Assembly: GCA_018434945.1 (NCBI GenBank)
Contig: JAHDOI010000023.1
Coordinates: 36,436-100,435, forward strand
Origin: Selenomonadales bacterium
Lineage (GTDB): Bacteria > Bacillota > Negativicutes > Sporomusales > UBA7701
Reading direction: 5' to 3'
Length of the DNA: 64,000 bases
The stretch's first letter is position 1. Every line of letters begins with the position of its first letter. A model generated the notes under the pieces. The model ran no database searches and was not told where the DNA came from. It saw only the letters and a program-made list of their open reading frames with translations. Made by a program: the position numbers and the translations under genes. Below are positions 50,217 to 60,421 of this stretch, one piece after another.

Positions 50217-50780
50217 ATGCGGGAACTGGCGCTCCATATTTTGGATCTTGTCCAGAATTCCCTCGAAGCGGGGGCAAACCGGGTTTTGCTGGAGATAATC
50301 GAGGACAGCAGCGCGGACACCCTGACCATCCGCGTGGCCGACAACGGGCGGGGAATGGACGCCGCCACCCGGCGGAGCGTTATCGACCCTTTCGTCACAA
50401 CCCGCACGACCCGCAGGGTGGGGCTGGGTTTGCCGCTGATCGATATGTCCACCAAGCAATGCGAAGGGTACCTGAAGATTGATTCTACGGTGGGCCAGGG
50501 CACTACGGTGGAGGCGGTTTACCGCCACAGCCACCTCGACCGCCCGCCGCTCGGCAACCTCGCCGCCACGGTGAAAACGCTGGTGATCGCCAATCCGGAG
50601 ATCGACCTGACCTACCGCCATATGGTGGATAACGCCGTTTTCTCCCTGGCTACCCGCGAACTGACCGAAATTTTGGGCGATATGCCCCTGACGCACCCGG
50701 ATGTAATTGTATGGCTCGACGAGTATATAGCGGCCAATGAGGCTAATTTGTACGGAGGTGTACAGCATGAAAACAGTTGA
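50217..50780 (+). CDS. HATPase-domain protein within the hyd operon
   Basis: A 187-residue protein with an N-terminal GHKL ATPase domain. N box: LHILDLVQNSLEAGANRV (about 5-22); G1: VADNGRGMDA (about 40-49); G2: RRVGLGLPLIDM. The C-terminal 80 residues have no recognised domain. Similar genes sit between hydC and hydB in many Clostridia and Thermotogae operons; the role is unproven, perhaps a kinase-like regulator. It overlaps the next gene by 14 bases. Confidence 0.82.
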   Translation: MRELALHILDLVQNSLEAGANRVLLEIIEDSSADTLTIRVADNGRGMDAATRRSVIDPFVTTRTTRRVGLGLPLIDMSTKQCEGYLKIDSTVGQGTTVEAVYRHSHLDRPPLGNLAATVKTLVIANPEIDLTYRHMVDNAVFSLATRELTEILGDMPLTHPDVIVWLDEYIAANEANLYGGVQHENS

Positions 50781-51132
50781 GGACCTGAAGCGCATGCGCG
50801 AACAGTTCCAGTCGCAGACCAAGCTGCGCCACGCAGGCGGTATACAGATCATAGTCGGCATGGGCACGTGCGGTATCGCCGCCGGGGCGCGGGAAGTAAT
50901 GTCCGCCATCCTCGACGAGATCGCCAAGCGCAAGCTGCAGGACGTGACCGTCCGCCAGACCGGCTGCATCGGTATGTGTGAGAAGGAAGTACTGGTCGAC
51001 GTCGTCCGTCCCGACGAACCGCGCATAACCTACGGCAAGGTTACGCCGGCCGCCGTCGCCAAGATAATCGGCGAGCATGTGGTCAACGGCCGGATCGTGG
51101 AAGAACTGGTCGTCGGCAAGATTTCTCAATAG
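50767..51132 (+). CDS. Stand-alone [2Fe-2S] thioredoxin-like ferredoxin
   Basis: A 121-residue protein of the thioredoxin-like [2Fe-2S] family. Ligand cysteines are in GMGTCGIAAGA (about 36-46) and RQTGCIGMCEKEV (about 69-81). It resembles the N-terminal domain of HydB and would carry one cluster as an electron relay or assembly factor for the hydrogenase. The ATG at 50767 follows CGGAGG. The 24-base gap to hydB implies one transcript. Confidence 0.85.
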   Translation: MKTVEDLKRMREQFQSQTKLRHAGGIQIIVGMGTCGIAAGAREVMSAILDEIAKRKLQDVTVRQTGCIGMCEKEVLVDVVRPDEPRITYGKVTPAAVAKIIGEHVVNGRIVEELVVGKISQ

Positions 51133-51156
51133 ACACGCGAAACGGGAGGGAAGAAA

Positions 51157-52947
51157 ATGCAACACGTGAGAGCTCACGTACTCATTTGTGCCGGCACCGG
51201 CTGCACCGCCTCGGGAGCGTCGAAGGTCGAAGCGGCGCTGCGCGAGGAATTGGTGAAGAAAGGCCTCGACAAGGAGATAATGGTCGTGGAAACGGGCTGC
51301 CACGGTTTCTGCGAAATGGGGCCGCTCGTTATCGTATACCCCGAAGGCACCTTCTATGTGCGCGTCCAGCCCGAGGACGTGCCCGAGCTGGTCGAAAGCC
51401 ATCTCTACAAGGGCCGGATAGTGCAGCGCCTGCTGTACAAGGAGCCGGTCACCCACGAGAGCATCCCCAATTACAACGAACTGAGCTTCTACAAGAAGCA
51501 GATGCGGATGGTGCTGGCCAACTGCGGGCACATCAACCCCGAGATAATCGAAGAGTATATCGCCGTCGGCGGTTACGAGGCTCTGGGCAAAGCGCTGACC
51601 ACGATGACCCCCGAGCAGGTCGTCGACGAAATGAAGAAGTCGGGCCTGCGCGGGCGCGGCGGCGGCGGCTTCCCGACAGGCATGAAGTGGGACTTCACCC
51701 GCAAGGCCGCCGGCGATAAGAAATATGTCGTCTGTAACGCCGACGAGGGCGACCCGGGCGCGTTCATGGACCGCAGCGTCCTGGAAGGCGACCCCCACCG
51801 CGTCATCGAAGGTATGGCCGTCTGCGGCTACGCCATCGGCGCCGACGAAGGCTATCTATACGTGCGGGCCGAGTACCCGCTGGCGATCAAACGTCTGAAA
51901 ATCGCCATCAAGCAGGCCGAAGACCTCGGGCTCTTAGGCGACAACATTTTCGGCTCGGGCTTCAGCTTCCGCCTGAAGATCAAGGAAGGCGCCGGCGCAT
52001 TCGTGTGCGGCGAGGAAACCGCCCTGCTGGCCTCGATCGAAGGCAAGCGCGGCATGCCGCGGCCCCGTCCGCCCTTCCCGGCCATATCCGGCCTGTGGGG
52101 CAAGCCGACCAACATCAACAACGTCGAAACGTTCGCCAACGTGCCGCAGATCATCACCAGGGGCGCCGAGTGGTACGCGAGCATCGGCACCGAGAAGAGC
52201 AAGGGCACGAAGGTTTTCGCCCTTACCGGCCGCATCAACCACACCGGCCTCGCCGAGGTGCCGATGGGCATCACGATGCGCGAGATCATCTTCGACATCG
52301 GCGGCGGCATCCCCGGCGGCAAGAAGTTCAAAGCCGTGCAGATCGGCGGCCCCTCGGGCGGCTGTCTGCCGACCGAGCTTCTCGACCTGTCGATCGACTA
52401 CGACTCCCTCACCCAGGCCGGGGCGATGATGGGCTCCGGCGGCCTGGTGGTCATGGACGAGACTACCTGTATGGTCGACCTGGCCAAATTCTTCCTGACC
52501 TTCACCCAGGCCGAATCCTGCGGCAAATGCACCCCCTGCCGCGAAGGCACGAAGCGGATGCTGGAGATCCTCACCCGCATAACTGAAGGCGAAGGCAAGG
52601 AAAGCGATATCGCCCTGCTTGAGAGCATGGCCAAAAATATCAAGACCTCGGCGCTGTGCGGCCTCGGCCAGACGGCTCCCAACCCCGTCCTGAGCACGCT
52701 CAGATATTTCCGCGACGAGTACGAGGCTCATATCAGGGAGAAGCGCTGCCCGGCCGGAGCGTGCACCAAGCTTGCCGGCTACCGGATCACCGACGCCTGC
52801 AAGGGCTGCGGTCTGTGCACCAAGACCTGCCCGGTGTCGGCCATCAGCGGCGAGATCAAGTCCCAGCATACGATCGACGAGGCGATCTGCATCAAGTGCG
52901 GCGCCTGCATGGCCAAGTGCCCGTTCAAGGCCATCATCAAGGGCTAA
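51157..52947 (+). CDS. hydB: NADH-linked hydrogenase subunit HydB (NuoF-like)
   Basis: A 596-residue flavoprotein. The N-terminal [2Fe-2S] thioredoxin-like domain (CAGTGCTASGA, about 11-21; CHGFCEMGP) precedes the NuoF core with NADH/FMN motifs (GLRGRGGGGFPTGMKW, about 166-181; CNADEGDPGAFMDR) and the N3 cluster SCGKCTPCREGTKR (about 452-465). The C-terminal 2[4Fe-4S] domain has CKGCGLCTKTCP and CIKCGACMAKCP. It holds the FMN site where NADH, ferredoxin and hydrogenase electrons meet in bifurcating enzymes. AACGGGAGGG precedes the ATG. Confidence 0.96.
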   Translation: MQHVRAHVLICAGTGCTASGASKVEAALREELVKKGLDKEIMVVETGCHGFCEMGPLVIVYPEGTFYVRVQPEDVPELVESHLYKGRIVQRLLYKEPVTHESIPNYNELSFYKKQMRMVLANCGHINPEIIEEYIAVGGYEALGKALTTMTPEQVVDEMKKSGLRGRGGGGFPTGMKWDFTRKAAGDKKYVVCNADEGDPGAFMDRSVLEGDPHRVIEGMAVCGYAIGADEGYLYVRAEYPLAIKRLKIAIKQAEDLGLLGDNIFGSGFSFRLKIKEGAGAFVCGEETALLASIEGKRGMPRPRPPFPAISGLWGKPTNINNVETFANVPQIITRGAEWYASIGTEKSKGTKVFALTGRINHTGLAEVPMGITMREIIFDIGGGIPGGKKFKAVQIGGPSGGCLPTELLDLSIDYDSLTQAGAMMGSGGLVVMDETTCMVDLAKFFLTFTQAESCGKCTPCREGTKRMLEILTRITEGEGKESDIALLESMAKNIKTSALCGLGQTAPNPVLSTLRYFRDEYEAHIREKRCPAGACTKLAGYRITDACKGCGLCTKTCPVSAISGEIKSQHTIDEAICIKCGACMAKCPFKAIIKG

Positions 52948-52968
52948 AGGGAGAAGGAGTGTGATACC

Positions 52969-54696
52969 ATGGATATGGTCAATATAACTATTGACGGCCA
53001 GAAGGTACAGGTGCCGAAAACGGCCACCGTCCTTGAAGCCGCCCTGTCGGTAGGCATCAAGGTGCCGACCCTGTGCTACCACCCCGAACTCAGGCCGGAA
53101 GGGGCCTGCCGCGTGTGCCTGGTTGAGGTCGAGGGCGCCCGCAGCCTGGTTGCCTCCTGCGTTTACCCGGTAAACGAGGGCATGGTCGTGCGCACCAACA
53201 CCGCCGCGGTCCGCGAAGCCCGTCAGATGGTCGTCGAGCTGTTGCTCGCCAACCACCCGCCCGACTGCCTCTCCTGCCAGCGCAACCTCAACTGCGAGCT
53301 GCAGTCGATCGCATCCGACCTCGGCATCCGCGAGATCCGCTTCGACGGCGAGCGCAAGGATCTGCCGCTCGACGCCAACAACCCCTCGCTCGTCCGCGAC
53401 CAGAACAAGTGCATCCTGTGCGGCCACTGCATCCGCGCGTGCAGCGAGCGGCAGGGCGTTCACGTATACAGCTTCGTCAACCGCGGCTTCAACACAACCG
53501 TAGCTCCCGCCTTCATGACCGGTCTCGACGAGGCGCCTTGCACATACTGCGGCCAGTGCGCCACCGTCTGCCCGACAGGGGCGATCGTCGAGAAGGACGA
53601 CACCGACGAAGTCTGGAAAGCGATCAGCGATCCCAAGAAACATGTCGTCGTGCAGACCGCTCCGGCGGTGCGCGTCGCTCTCGGCGAAGCCCTCGGCATG
53701 GGCCCCGGCAGCGTCGTAACCGGCAAGATGGTCGCGGCTCTGCGCCGCCTCGGCTTCGACAAAGTGTTCGACACCGACTTCACCGCCGACCTCACCATCC
53801 TGGAGGAGGGCACCGAGTTTATCGAGCGCCTGACCAAGGGTGGCAAGCTGCCGATGATCACCTCTTGCTCGCCGGGCTGGGTCAACTTCATCGAGCTGAT
53901 GTACCCCGACCTTCTGGACCACCTGTCCACCGCCAAGTCGCCGCAGCAGATGTTCGGCGCGCTCGTCAAAACGTACTACGCCGAGAAGCAGGGGATCGAC
54001 CCCAAGGATATCGTCAGTGTCTCGATCATGCCCTGCACCGCCAAGAAGGCCGAGGCCGTCCGCCCCGAGATGAAGTCCAGCGGCTACCAGGACGTCGACT
54101 ACGTCCTCACCACCCGCGAACTCGGCCGCATGATCCGCGAAGCCGGCCTCAGCTTCGACAAACTGCCGGCTGAAGAGTTCGACGCACCGCTCGGCATTTC
54201 GACCGGCGCCGGCGTCATCTTCGGCGCCACCGGCGGCGTCATGGAAGCCGCCCTCCGCACCGTGGCCGAAGTGGTCACCGGTAAGGAGCTGGGCTGCCTC
54301 GACTTCAAGGAAGTCCGCGGTCTTACCGGCATCAAGGAAGCGGTCGTGCCGGTGGGCGACCTCAAGGTGAAGGTGGCGGTGGCCCATACGCTGCAGAACG
54401 CCCGCACCATGCTCGACAAAATCCGTGCCGGCGAAGCCGACTACCACTTCATCGAAGTCATGGCCTGCCCCGGCGGCTGCATCGGCGGCGGCGGCCAGCC
54501 CCTGCCGGTGTGCAAGGAAACGCGCCAGGCCCGCGTCGACGCCATCTACGAATGCGACCAGTGCATGTCGATGAGGAAGTCCCATGACAACCCGGCCGTC
54601 AAGGAACTGTACGACAGCTGGCTCGGCAAACCGCTGGGCGAGAAATCGCACAAACTCCTCCACACCCACTACCACGCGCAGCATCGCGAAGGATAG
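52969..54696 (+). CDS. hydA: [FeFe] hydrogenase catalytic subunit HydA
   Basis: A 575-residue subunit. [2Fe-2S] CYHPELRPEGACRVC (about 37-51), His-Cys [4Fe-4S] HPPDCLSC, and two [4Fe-4S] motifs (CILCGHCIRAC, CTYCGQCATVCP) precede the H-cluster domain. L1 is ITSCSPGWVNF, L2 IMPCTAKKAEA and L3 MACPGGCIGGGGQP. The L1 cysteine pair of the textbook TSCCP is Cys-Ser here, a variant I believe is common in multimeric enzymes. It reduces protons or oxidises H2, coupled to NADH and ferredoxin through HydBC. Maturases HydE/F/G are not in this window. It ends at a strong terminator. Confidence 0.96.
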   Translation: MDMVNITIDGQKVQVPKTATVLEAALSVGIKVPTLCYHPELRPEGACRVCLVEVEGARSLVASCVYPVNEGMVVRTNTAAVREARQMVVELLLANHPPDCLSCQRNLNCELQSIASDLGIREIRFDGERKDLPLDANNPSLVRDQNKCILCGHCIRACSERQGVHVYSFVNRGFNTTVAPAFMTGLDEAPCTYCGQCATVCPTGAIVEKDDTDEVWKAISDPKKHVVVQTAPAVRVALGEALGMGPGSVVTGKMVAALRRLGFDKVFDTDFTADLTILEEGTEFIERLTKGGKLPMITSCSPGWVNFIELMYPDLLDHLSTAKSPQQMFGALVKTYYAEKQGIDPKDIVSVSIMPCTAKKAEAVRPEMKSSGYQDVDYVLTTRELGRMIREAGLSFDKLPAEEFDAPLGISTGAGVIFGATGGVMEAALRTVAEVVTGKELGCLDFKEVRGLTGIKEAVVPVGDLKVKVAVAHTLQNARTMLDKIRAGEADYHFIEVMACPGGCIGGGGQPLPVCKETRQARVDAIYECDQCMSMRKSHDNPAVKELYDSWLGKPLGEKSHKLLHTHYHAQHREG

Positions 54697-54706
54697 GGCA
54701 ACAAAA

Positions 54707-54734
54707 AACCGGGAGCGAAAGCTCCCGGTTTTTT
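54707..54734 (+). terminator. Terminator of the hydrogenase operon
   Basis: AACCGGGAGC pairs with GCTCCCGGTT around GAAA, followed by TTTT and TGTTG. The remaining 54735-55006 gap holds repeat copy 9 only. Confidence 0.93.
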
Positions 54735-54804
54735 GTTGCCGTTGATAAAGCCTCGCACATTATTCGCGGCGACAATCGCCTGATGATAATATGCGCTGAT
54801 AAAG

Positions 54805-54984
54805 CTGGCGTAATCAGGACGTGCATCTGCGGCGTTGCTCCTCAGAGCGCTTGCTAGCGTACGTCCCGTGTACGCGTCGCGGCGCGCTCGCACCCTTTCG
54901 GGTATAAGCGATCACATCAACGCTAAAGCGTTGTGTGTCTGCTTATCCGGTGCGCCTTGCATCTGGGACTTTCTGAACGGCCAG
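54805..54984 (-). repeat. Palindromic intergenic repeat, copy 9 (reverse, expanded)
   Basis: About 180 bp with outer arms CTGG…CAG/CTG…CCAG, less regular than in other copies. The family core is in reverse orientation (GCATCTGCGGCGTTGCTCC … GGTGCGCC…CATCTGG). An extra segment at about 54892-54948 contains the nested hairpin CAACGCTAAAGCGTTG. It lies between the convergent hydA and chemotaxis-transducer genes. Confidence 0.85.
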
Positions 54985-55006
54985 AGCCTGATGCAAGAAT
55001 TTCAGT

Positions 55007-55849
55007 CTACTTCGTTTCGATCAGGCCGTCGGCGAGGCCGCCGAGCTTGCCGGCCATGCCGCTTAAATGCTGGGCGGCTTCAGCGACCTGGGTGACGGCG
55101 CTGGCGATCTGGGCGATCATCGCGTCGATCTGTTCCATCTGCTGGCGGGAGTTGACGCTGTCTTGCTGGATGGTCCTGATCATCTCTTCGATGCTTTTTA
55201 CCGATTCGGCCGTCGAGGTGGCCAGCTTGCGGATTTCTTCGGCCACCACCCCGAAGCCGCGGCCCTGGTCGCCGACCCGGGCGGCCTCGATAGCGGCGTT
55301 CAGCCCCAGCAGGTTTGTCTGGCCGGCGATAGCTTTGATGAGGCCGAGAACCTGGTCGGTGTCTTTGACGCGGTTCTGTGAGTTGGTGAGCGTTTGCGTC
55401 AGTGTCCGGCTGGCGGCGGCCATTTCCTCGGTTTGGGCGGAGATTTCCTCGGCCGTGCTGGCGATGGCTTCGATGTTTTGTCCCACCTCGGTCGAAGCCT
55501 GCTTCAGCATGTCGTAGCGGCCGGTGGATTCGGAGATGGTGATGGCGCCGATCACGGCGTTCTGGTCGTCGAGGATGGGGCTGCCGACCCCGACATAGGG
55601 CACGCCGTAAAGGGAGGCGTCGCTCTGGACGACCACTACGCGGCGCCGTTCCTGGATGGCGCGGTAGAGAGCGCTGCCGGGTTTGATCGCATCCCCTGGG
55701 GCTACTTTCAGGTCGAGGGTGCGAGCCGGCCGGTAGAACAAAACTTTGTCCAGGTCGCAGATACATACGCCGACATCGGTCATTTGCCTATCGTTGAGTG
55801 TAGCCATAGCGAGAACGTAATGCTGCAGGATTTCTTGCCCGTTAGCCAT
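55007..55849 (-). CDS. Soluble methyl-accepting chemotaxis-type transducer
   Basis: A 280-residue protein without membrane segments. The N-terminal part (about 1-105, [24 protein letters not shown]…) is a small sensor domain also found fused to transducer domains in Firmicutes. The C-terminal part is an MCP signalling domain whose hairpin tip reads [24 protein letters not shown] with [15 protein letters not shown]. It should interact with CheA/CheW in the cytoplasm. Start ATG 55849 is preferred over 55873 because AGGGAC lies upstream. The divergent neighbour is rex. Confidence 0.87.
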   Translation of the reverse strand: MANGQEILQHYVLAMATLNDRQMTDVGVCICDLDKVLFYRPARTLDLKVAPGDAIKPGSALYRAIQERRRVVVVQSDASLYGVPYVGVGSPILDDQNAVIGAITISESTGRYDMLKQASTEVGQNIEAIASTAEEISAQTEEMAAASRTLTQTLTNSQNRVKDTDQVLGLIKAIAGQTNLLGLNAAIEAARVGDQGRGFGVVAEEIRKLATSTAESVKSIEEMIRTIQQDSVNSRQQMEQIDAMIAQIASAVTQVAEAAQHLSGMAGKLGGLADGLIETK

Positions 55850-55965
55850 CAATCTGTCCCTGCCTTTCCGCATTAAGATCCGACTTGGGTACTTTTGTTA
55901 TCTTCGACAGTAAATGACACGTTCCTCCCGGAATGAGGGGGGGCGCGGGATTGCGGGAGCAGTGG

Positions 55966-55994
55966 TAGACAAATGCTGTAATTTCCGTTATAAT
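55966..55994 (+). promoter_or_regulatory. Candidate promoter of rex
   Basis: TAGACA (55966-55971) and TATAAT (55989-55994) with a 17-base spacer. Rex-like sites follow at about 55995 and at 56027. Confidence 0.6.
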
Positions 55995-56026
55995 ATGTGA
56001 ATCATAACGCATACACCATAACAACA

Positions 56027-56044
56027 TTGTGAAATATTATAAAA
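56027..56044. promoter_or_regulatory. Candidate Rex autoregulatory site
   Basis: TTGTGAAATATTATAAAA carries a perfect TTGTGAAATATT left half of the Rex consensus with a weaker right half, located just downstream of the presumed rex promoter. Confidence 0.5.
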
Positions 56045-56140
56045 AGTGATGTTGTTCGGAACGGCTATTAGCAGGAGAACATCCGATCAAGACGGAATTG
56101 AATAGACGAGCCGGAAGATCTTGGTGGGGAGGGCTTAGGC

Positions 56141-56770
56141 TTGAAGGAGCATATCGTGATTTCTAAGGCGACAATCGATCGTTTGCCACTATACTTTAGG
56201 ACCCTGCGCCTTATTCAGCAGGAAGGAACGGAGATCATCTCCTCGGAAGAACTCGGCCGCCGCATCGGCGTGACCCCCGAGCAGATCCGCAAGGATCTCG
56301 CATCGTTCGGCGAGTTCGGCAAAAAGGGCGTGGGTTATTTCGTCCGCGAACTCATCAGGAATATCGGCGAAATTCTCGGGCTTCACCGCAACTGGAACAT
56401 CGCCATCGTCGGCGTGGGCCACCTGGGCTGGGCCCTGGCCAACTATCGCAACTTTGCCTCGCTCGGTTTCAACCTGGCGGCGGTATTCGATGTCGATCCG
56501 GCAAAAGTCGGCCAGTTTATCGGCGGGGTCGAAATTTTCAGTCTCGACCGGCTGGAAGAGGTGGCCCGCGAAAAGAACATCCACATCGGCGTCATAACCG
56601 TACCGGCTGAGAGCGCCCAGGCGGTGGCCGACAAACTCGTGGCCGCCGGCGTACGGGGGATCTGGAATTTCGCGCCCATCAAGCTGAACGTGGCCGAGAA
56701 CGTCCGCCTTGTCAGCGAGGATCTGTCGGTGGGCCTGTCGAGTATATCCTACTATCTTTCGCGCCAGTGA
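56141..56770 (+). CDS. rex: Redox-sensing transcriptional repressor Rex
   Basis: A protein of about 209 residues. The N-terminal winged helix (ISKATIDRLPLYFRTLRLIQQ…SEELGRRIGVTPEQIRKDLASFGEFGKKGVGY) precedes a Rossmann NAD(H) domain with VGVGHLGWALA (about 88-98) and a C-terminal swapped helix. Rex represses fermentation and hydrogenase genes when the NADH/NAD ratio is low. Start: TTG 56141 with GGGAGG 8 bases upstream, or GTG 56156 with AAGGAG 6 bases upstream; the second gives the usual short N-terminus. Confidence 0.96.
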   Translation: MKEHIVISKATIDRLPLYFRTLRLIQQEGTEIISSEELGRRIGVTPEQIRKDLASFGEFGKKGVGYFVRELIRNIGEILGLHRNWNIAIVGVGHLGWALANYRNFASLGFNLAAVFDVDPAKVGQFIGGVEIFSLDRLEEVAREKNIHIGVITVPAESAQAVADKLVAAGVRGIWNFAPIKLNVAENVRLVSEDLSVGLSSISYYLSRQ

Positions 56771-56784
56771 AGGAGAGCATAAAA

Positions 56785-56821
56785 GACAACCGGGCATATC
56801 CCAACCCCGGGTTGTCTTTTT
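56785..56821 (+). terminator. Terminator of rex
   Basis: GACAACC…GGTTGTC stem (with a one-base bulge near the GGG/CCC part), followed by TTTTTG. Confidence 0.88.
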
Positions 56822-56989
56822 GATTTGCGGGGCATATAATTGTGAAAAAAAGTTCAAAGTTTGTTTGGGAAATAAAAAAGGATTTTGGGCAATCAGAGAG
56901 AATATATACCAACATAAGTAATACATATGGCTCGGTCGCTTATTCCGGGCCGGTTCTCCGGATTGCGAACTGAATCATTATACGGTGCA

Positions 56990-57135
56990 TGGACAGGGAG
57001 GCGGTGCTGCCGAACTAGAAGTGCGCGTTTTAACCTGTCCAGGTTTACGGTCTATTATTTTTCAGATAATAGATATTGTAGTGGACTTGCACCAGGGTTT
57101 GTTTCGCGCTAGCGAGACGGGCCTGGTGCTTTTTT
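56990..57135 (+). ncRNA. Structured leader with terminator before the propionate operon
   Basis: TGGACAGG (56990-56997) pairs with CCTGTCCA (57034-57041), enclosing a GC-rich hairpin region. TCTATTAT/ATAATAGA (57051-57073) follows. Then a long terminator GCACCAGG…CCTGGTGC (57089-57129) with inner GTTTCGC/GCGAGAC and seven T. No ORF of merit is present. The layout, an aptamer-like domain then a terminator 80 bases before a start codon, suggests a cis-regulatory RNA, but it matches no class I know. The remainder of the 445-bp rex-CoA transferase gap is AT-rich promoter-like sequence. Confidence 0.5.
57089..57135 (+). terminator. Strong hairpin terminator upstream of the CoA transferase
   Basis: GCACCAGG pairs with CCTGGTGC, extended internally by GTTTCGC/GCGAGAC, followed by seven T. 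Confidence 0.88.
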
Positions 57136-57215
57136 CGTGCGGCGTACGGGTATCGTGGGTAAGAAAAGCGTATTCTTTAAATAATAATAGAAACGATTAG
57201 GGGAGGAGTCAGAAA

Positions 57216-58724
57216 ATGATCGACATCAGGGACAGGGTGCGCTGCAAGGAATTGCACGCCAAGATCGTCTCCGCCGAGGAAGCGGCCGCCATCATCAAGC
57301 CGGGTATGAATATCGGCACAAGCGGATTTACGCCCGCCGGCTATCCCAAGGCGGTACCTCTGGCACTGGCCGAGCGCATGAAGAAGGATCCGTTCAAGGT
57401 CAACCTGTGGACGGGCGCGTCGGTGGGCGGCGAGCTGGACGGCGCCCTGGCGAACGCCAACGGGATCGCCAAGCGCCTGCCGTACCAGACCAACGACGCC
57501 CTGCGCAAGCAGATCAATAACGGCCAAGTGCAGTATCTCGACATGCATCTTTCCCACGTGGCCCAGATGTCCCGCTACGGTTTCCTCGGCGGCAAAGTTG
57601 ACGTCGCCATCATCGAAGCCTGCGCCATCACCGAAGAAGGCCATATCGTGCCGACGACCTCGCTGGGCAACTCGGCGTCGTTCGTACAGAGTGCCGATAT
57701 CGTCATCGTCGAGGTCAACACCTCCCAGCCGCTCGAGCTGGAAGGCATGCACGACGTGTATGTTCCCCAGGATCCTCCCAATCGCGGCCCCATCCCGATC
57801 GTTAAGGTGGACGACCGCATCGGCACACCATATATTCAGGCCGGACCGGGCAAGATAACCTATATAGTGCCCTGCGACCTGCCCGACGTCACCCGCCCGC
57901 TGGCGGCGATCGATGATGACGCCAAGGCGATGAGCGCCCACGTAACCGAGTTTTTCAACAACGAAATCAAGCACGGCCGCCTGCCGAAGAACCTGCTGCC
58001 GCTGCAGTCGGGCGTAGGCTCGGTAGCCAACGCCGTAATGGCCGGCATGGTCGAGTCTCCCTATAAGAACCTTACCGTATACACCGAAGTCATCCAGGAC
58101 GGCATGTTCGACCTGATGGACGCCGGCAAGCTGGACTTCGCTTCCGGCACCGCGCTCACCCCGTCGCCGGACGGCCTCAAGCGCCTGTACGCCAATCTTA
58201 AGGAATACCGCAAGAAGATCCTCCTTAGGCCGCAGGAAATCGCCAACGGCCCGGAAACGGCCCGCCGTCTGGGGATCATCGCGATGAACACCGCCATCGA
58301 GGTCGACATTTTCGGCCACGTAAACTCCACCCACATCATGGGCACCAAAATGATGAACGGCATTGGCGGCAGCGGCGACTTCGCCCGCAACGGCTACCTG
58401 ACCATCTTCTTCACAAACTCTGTGGCCAAAAACGGCGACATTTCCTCGATCGTACCGATGTGCTCGCACTTCGACCACACCGAACACGATATCGACGTCA
58501 TCATCAGCGAGCGGGGCGTGGCCGACGTTCGCGGCCTGAGCCCAAAAGAGCGCGCCCGGGTCATCATCGACAAGTGCGCCCACCCCGACTACAAGCCGAT
58601 GCTCCTCGACTACCTGGAAAGAGCCGAGAAAACGACCGGGTTCGCCCATACCCCGCATCTTCTCGACGAAGCCCTTTCCTGGCATACCCGGTTCATGAAC
58701 ACCGGGACGATGAAAGTGAAATAG
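57216..58724 (+). CDS. Acetyl-CoA hydrolase/transferase family, probable propionyl-CoA:succinate CoA transferase
   Basis: A 502-residue CoA transferase of the acetyl-CoA hydrolase/transferase family. [15 protein letters not shown] near residue 34 and the glutamate in [12 protein letters not shown] (about 288-299) mark the active site. [12 protein letters not shown] near 388 is the CoA-binding GxGG motif. Position ahead of methylmalonyl-CoA mutase supports transfer of CoA from propionyl-CoA to succinate, closing the succinate-propionate cycle. A succinyl-CoA:acetate transferase is the alternative. GGGGAGGAG precedes the ATG. Confidence 0.88.
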   Translation: MIDIRDRVRCKELHAKIVSAEEAAAIIKPGMNIGTSGFTPAGYPKAVPLALAERMKKDPFKVNLWTGASVGGELDGALANANGIAKRLPYQTNDALRKQINNGQVQYLDMHLSHVAQMSRYGFLGGKVDVAIIEACAITEEGHIVPTTSLGNSASFVQSADIVIVEVNTSQPLELEGMHDVYVPQDPPNRGPIPIVKVDDRIGTPYIQAGPGKITYIVPCDLPDVTRPLAAIDDDAKAMSAHVTEFFNNEIKHGRLPKNLLPLQSGVGSVANAVMAGMVESPYKNLTVYTEVIQDGMFDLMDAGKLDFASGTALTPSPDGLKRLYANLKEYRKKILLRPQEIANGPETARRLGIIAMNTAIEVDIFGHVNSTHIMGTKMMNGIGGSGDFARNGYLTIFFTNSVAKNGDISSIVPMCSHFDHTEHDIDVIISERGVADVRGLSPKERARVIIDKCAHPDYKPMLLDYLERAEKTTGFAHTPHLLDEALSWHTRFMNTGTMKVK

Positions 58725-58749
58725 TAACCAAGTAAAGGAGGACAAAAGA

Positions 58750-60396
<1,647 letters not shown>

Positions 60397-60421
60397 AGAG
60401 AAGAGATAGGAGGGACGAACG

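Noticed and set aside
4168..54984. CRISPR array or insertion sequences to explain the repeats
   Set aside because: Copies are dispersed, inverted, lack regular spacers and contain no transposase-like frame. No complete IS was seen anywhere in the window.
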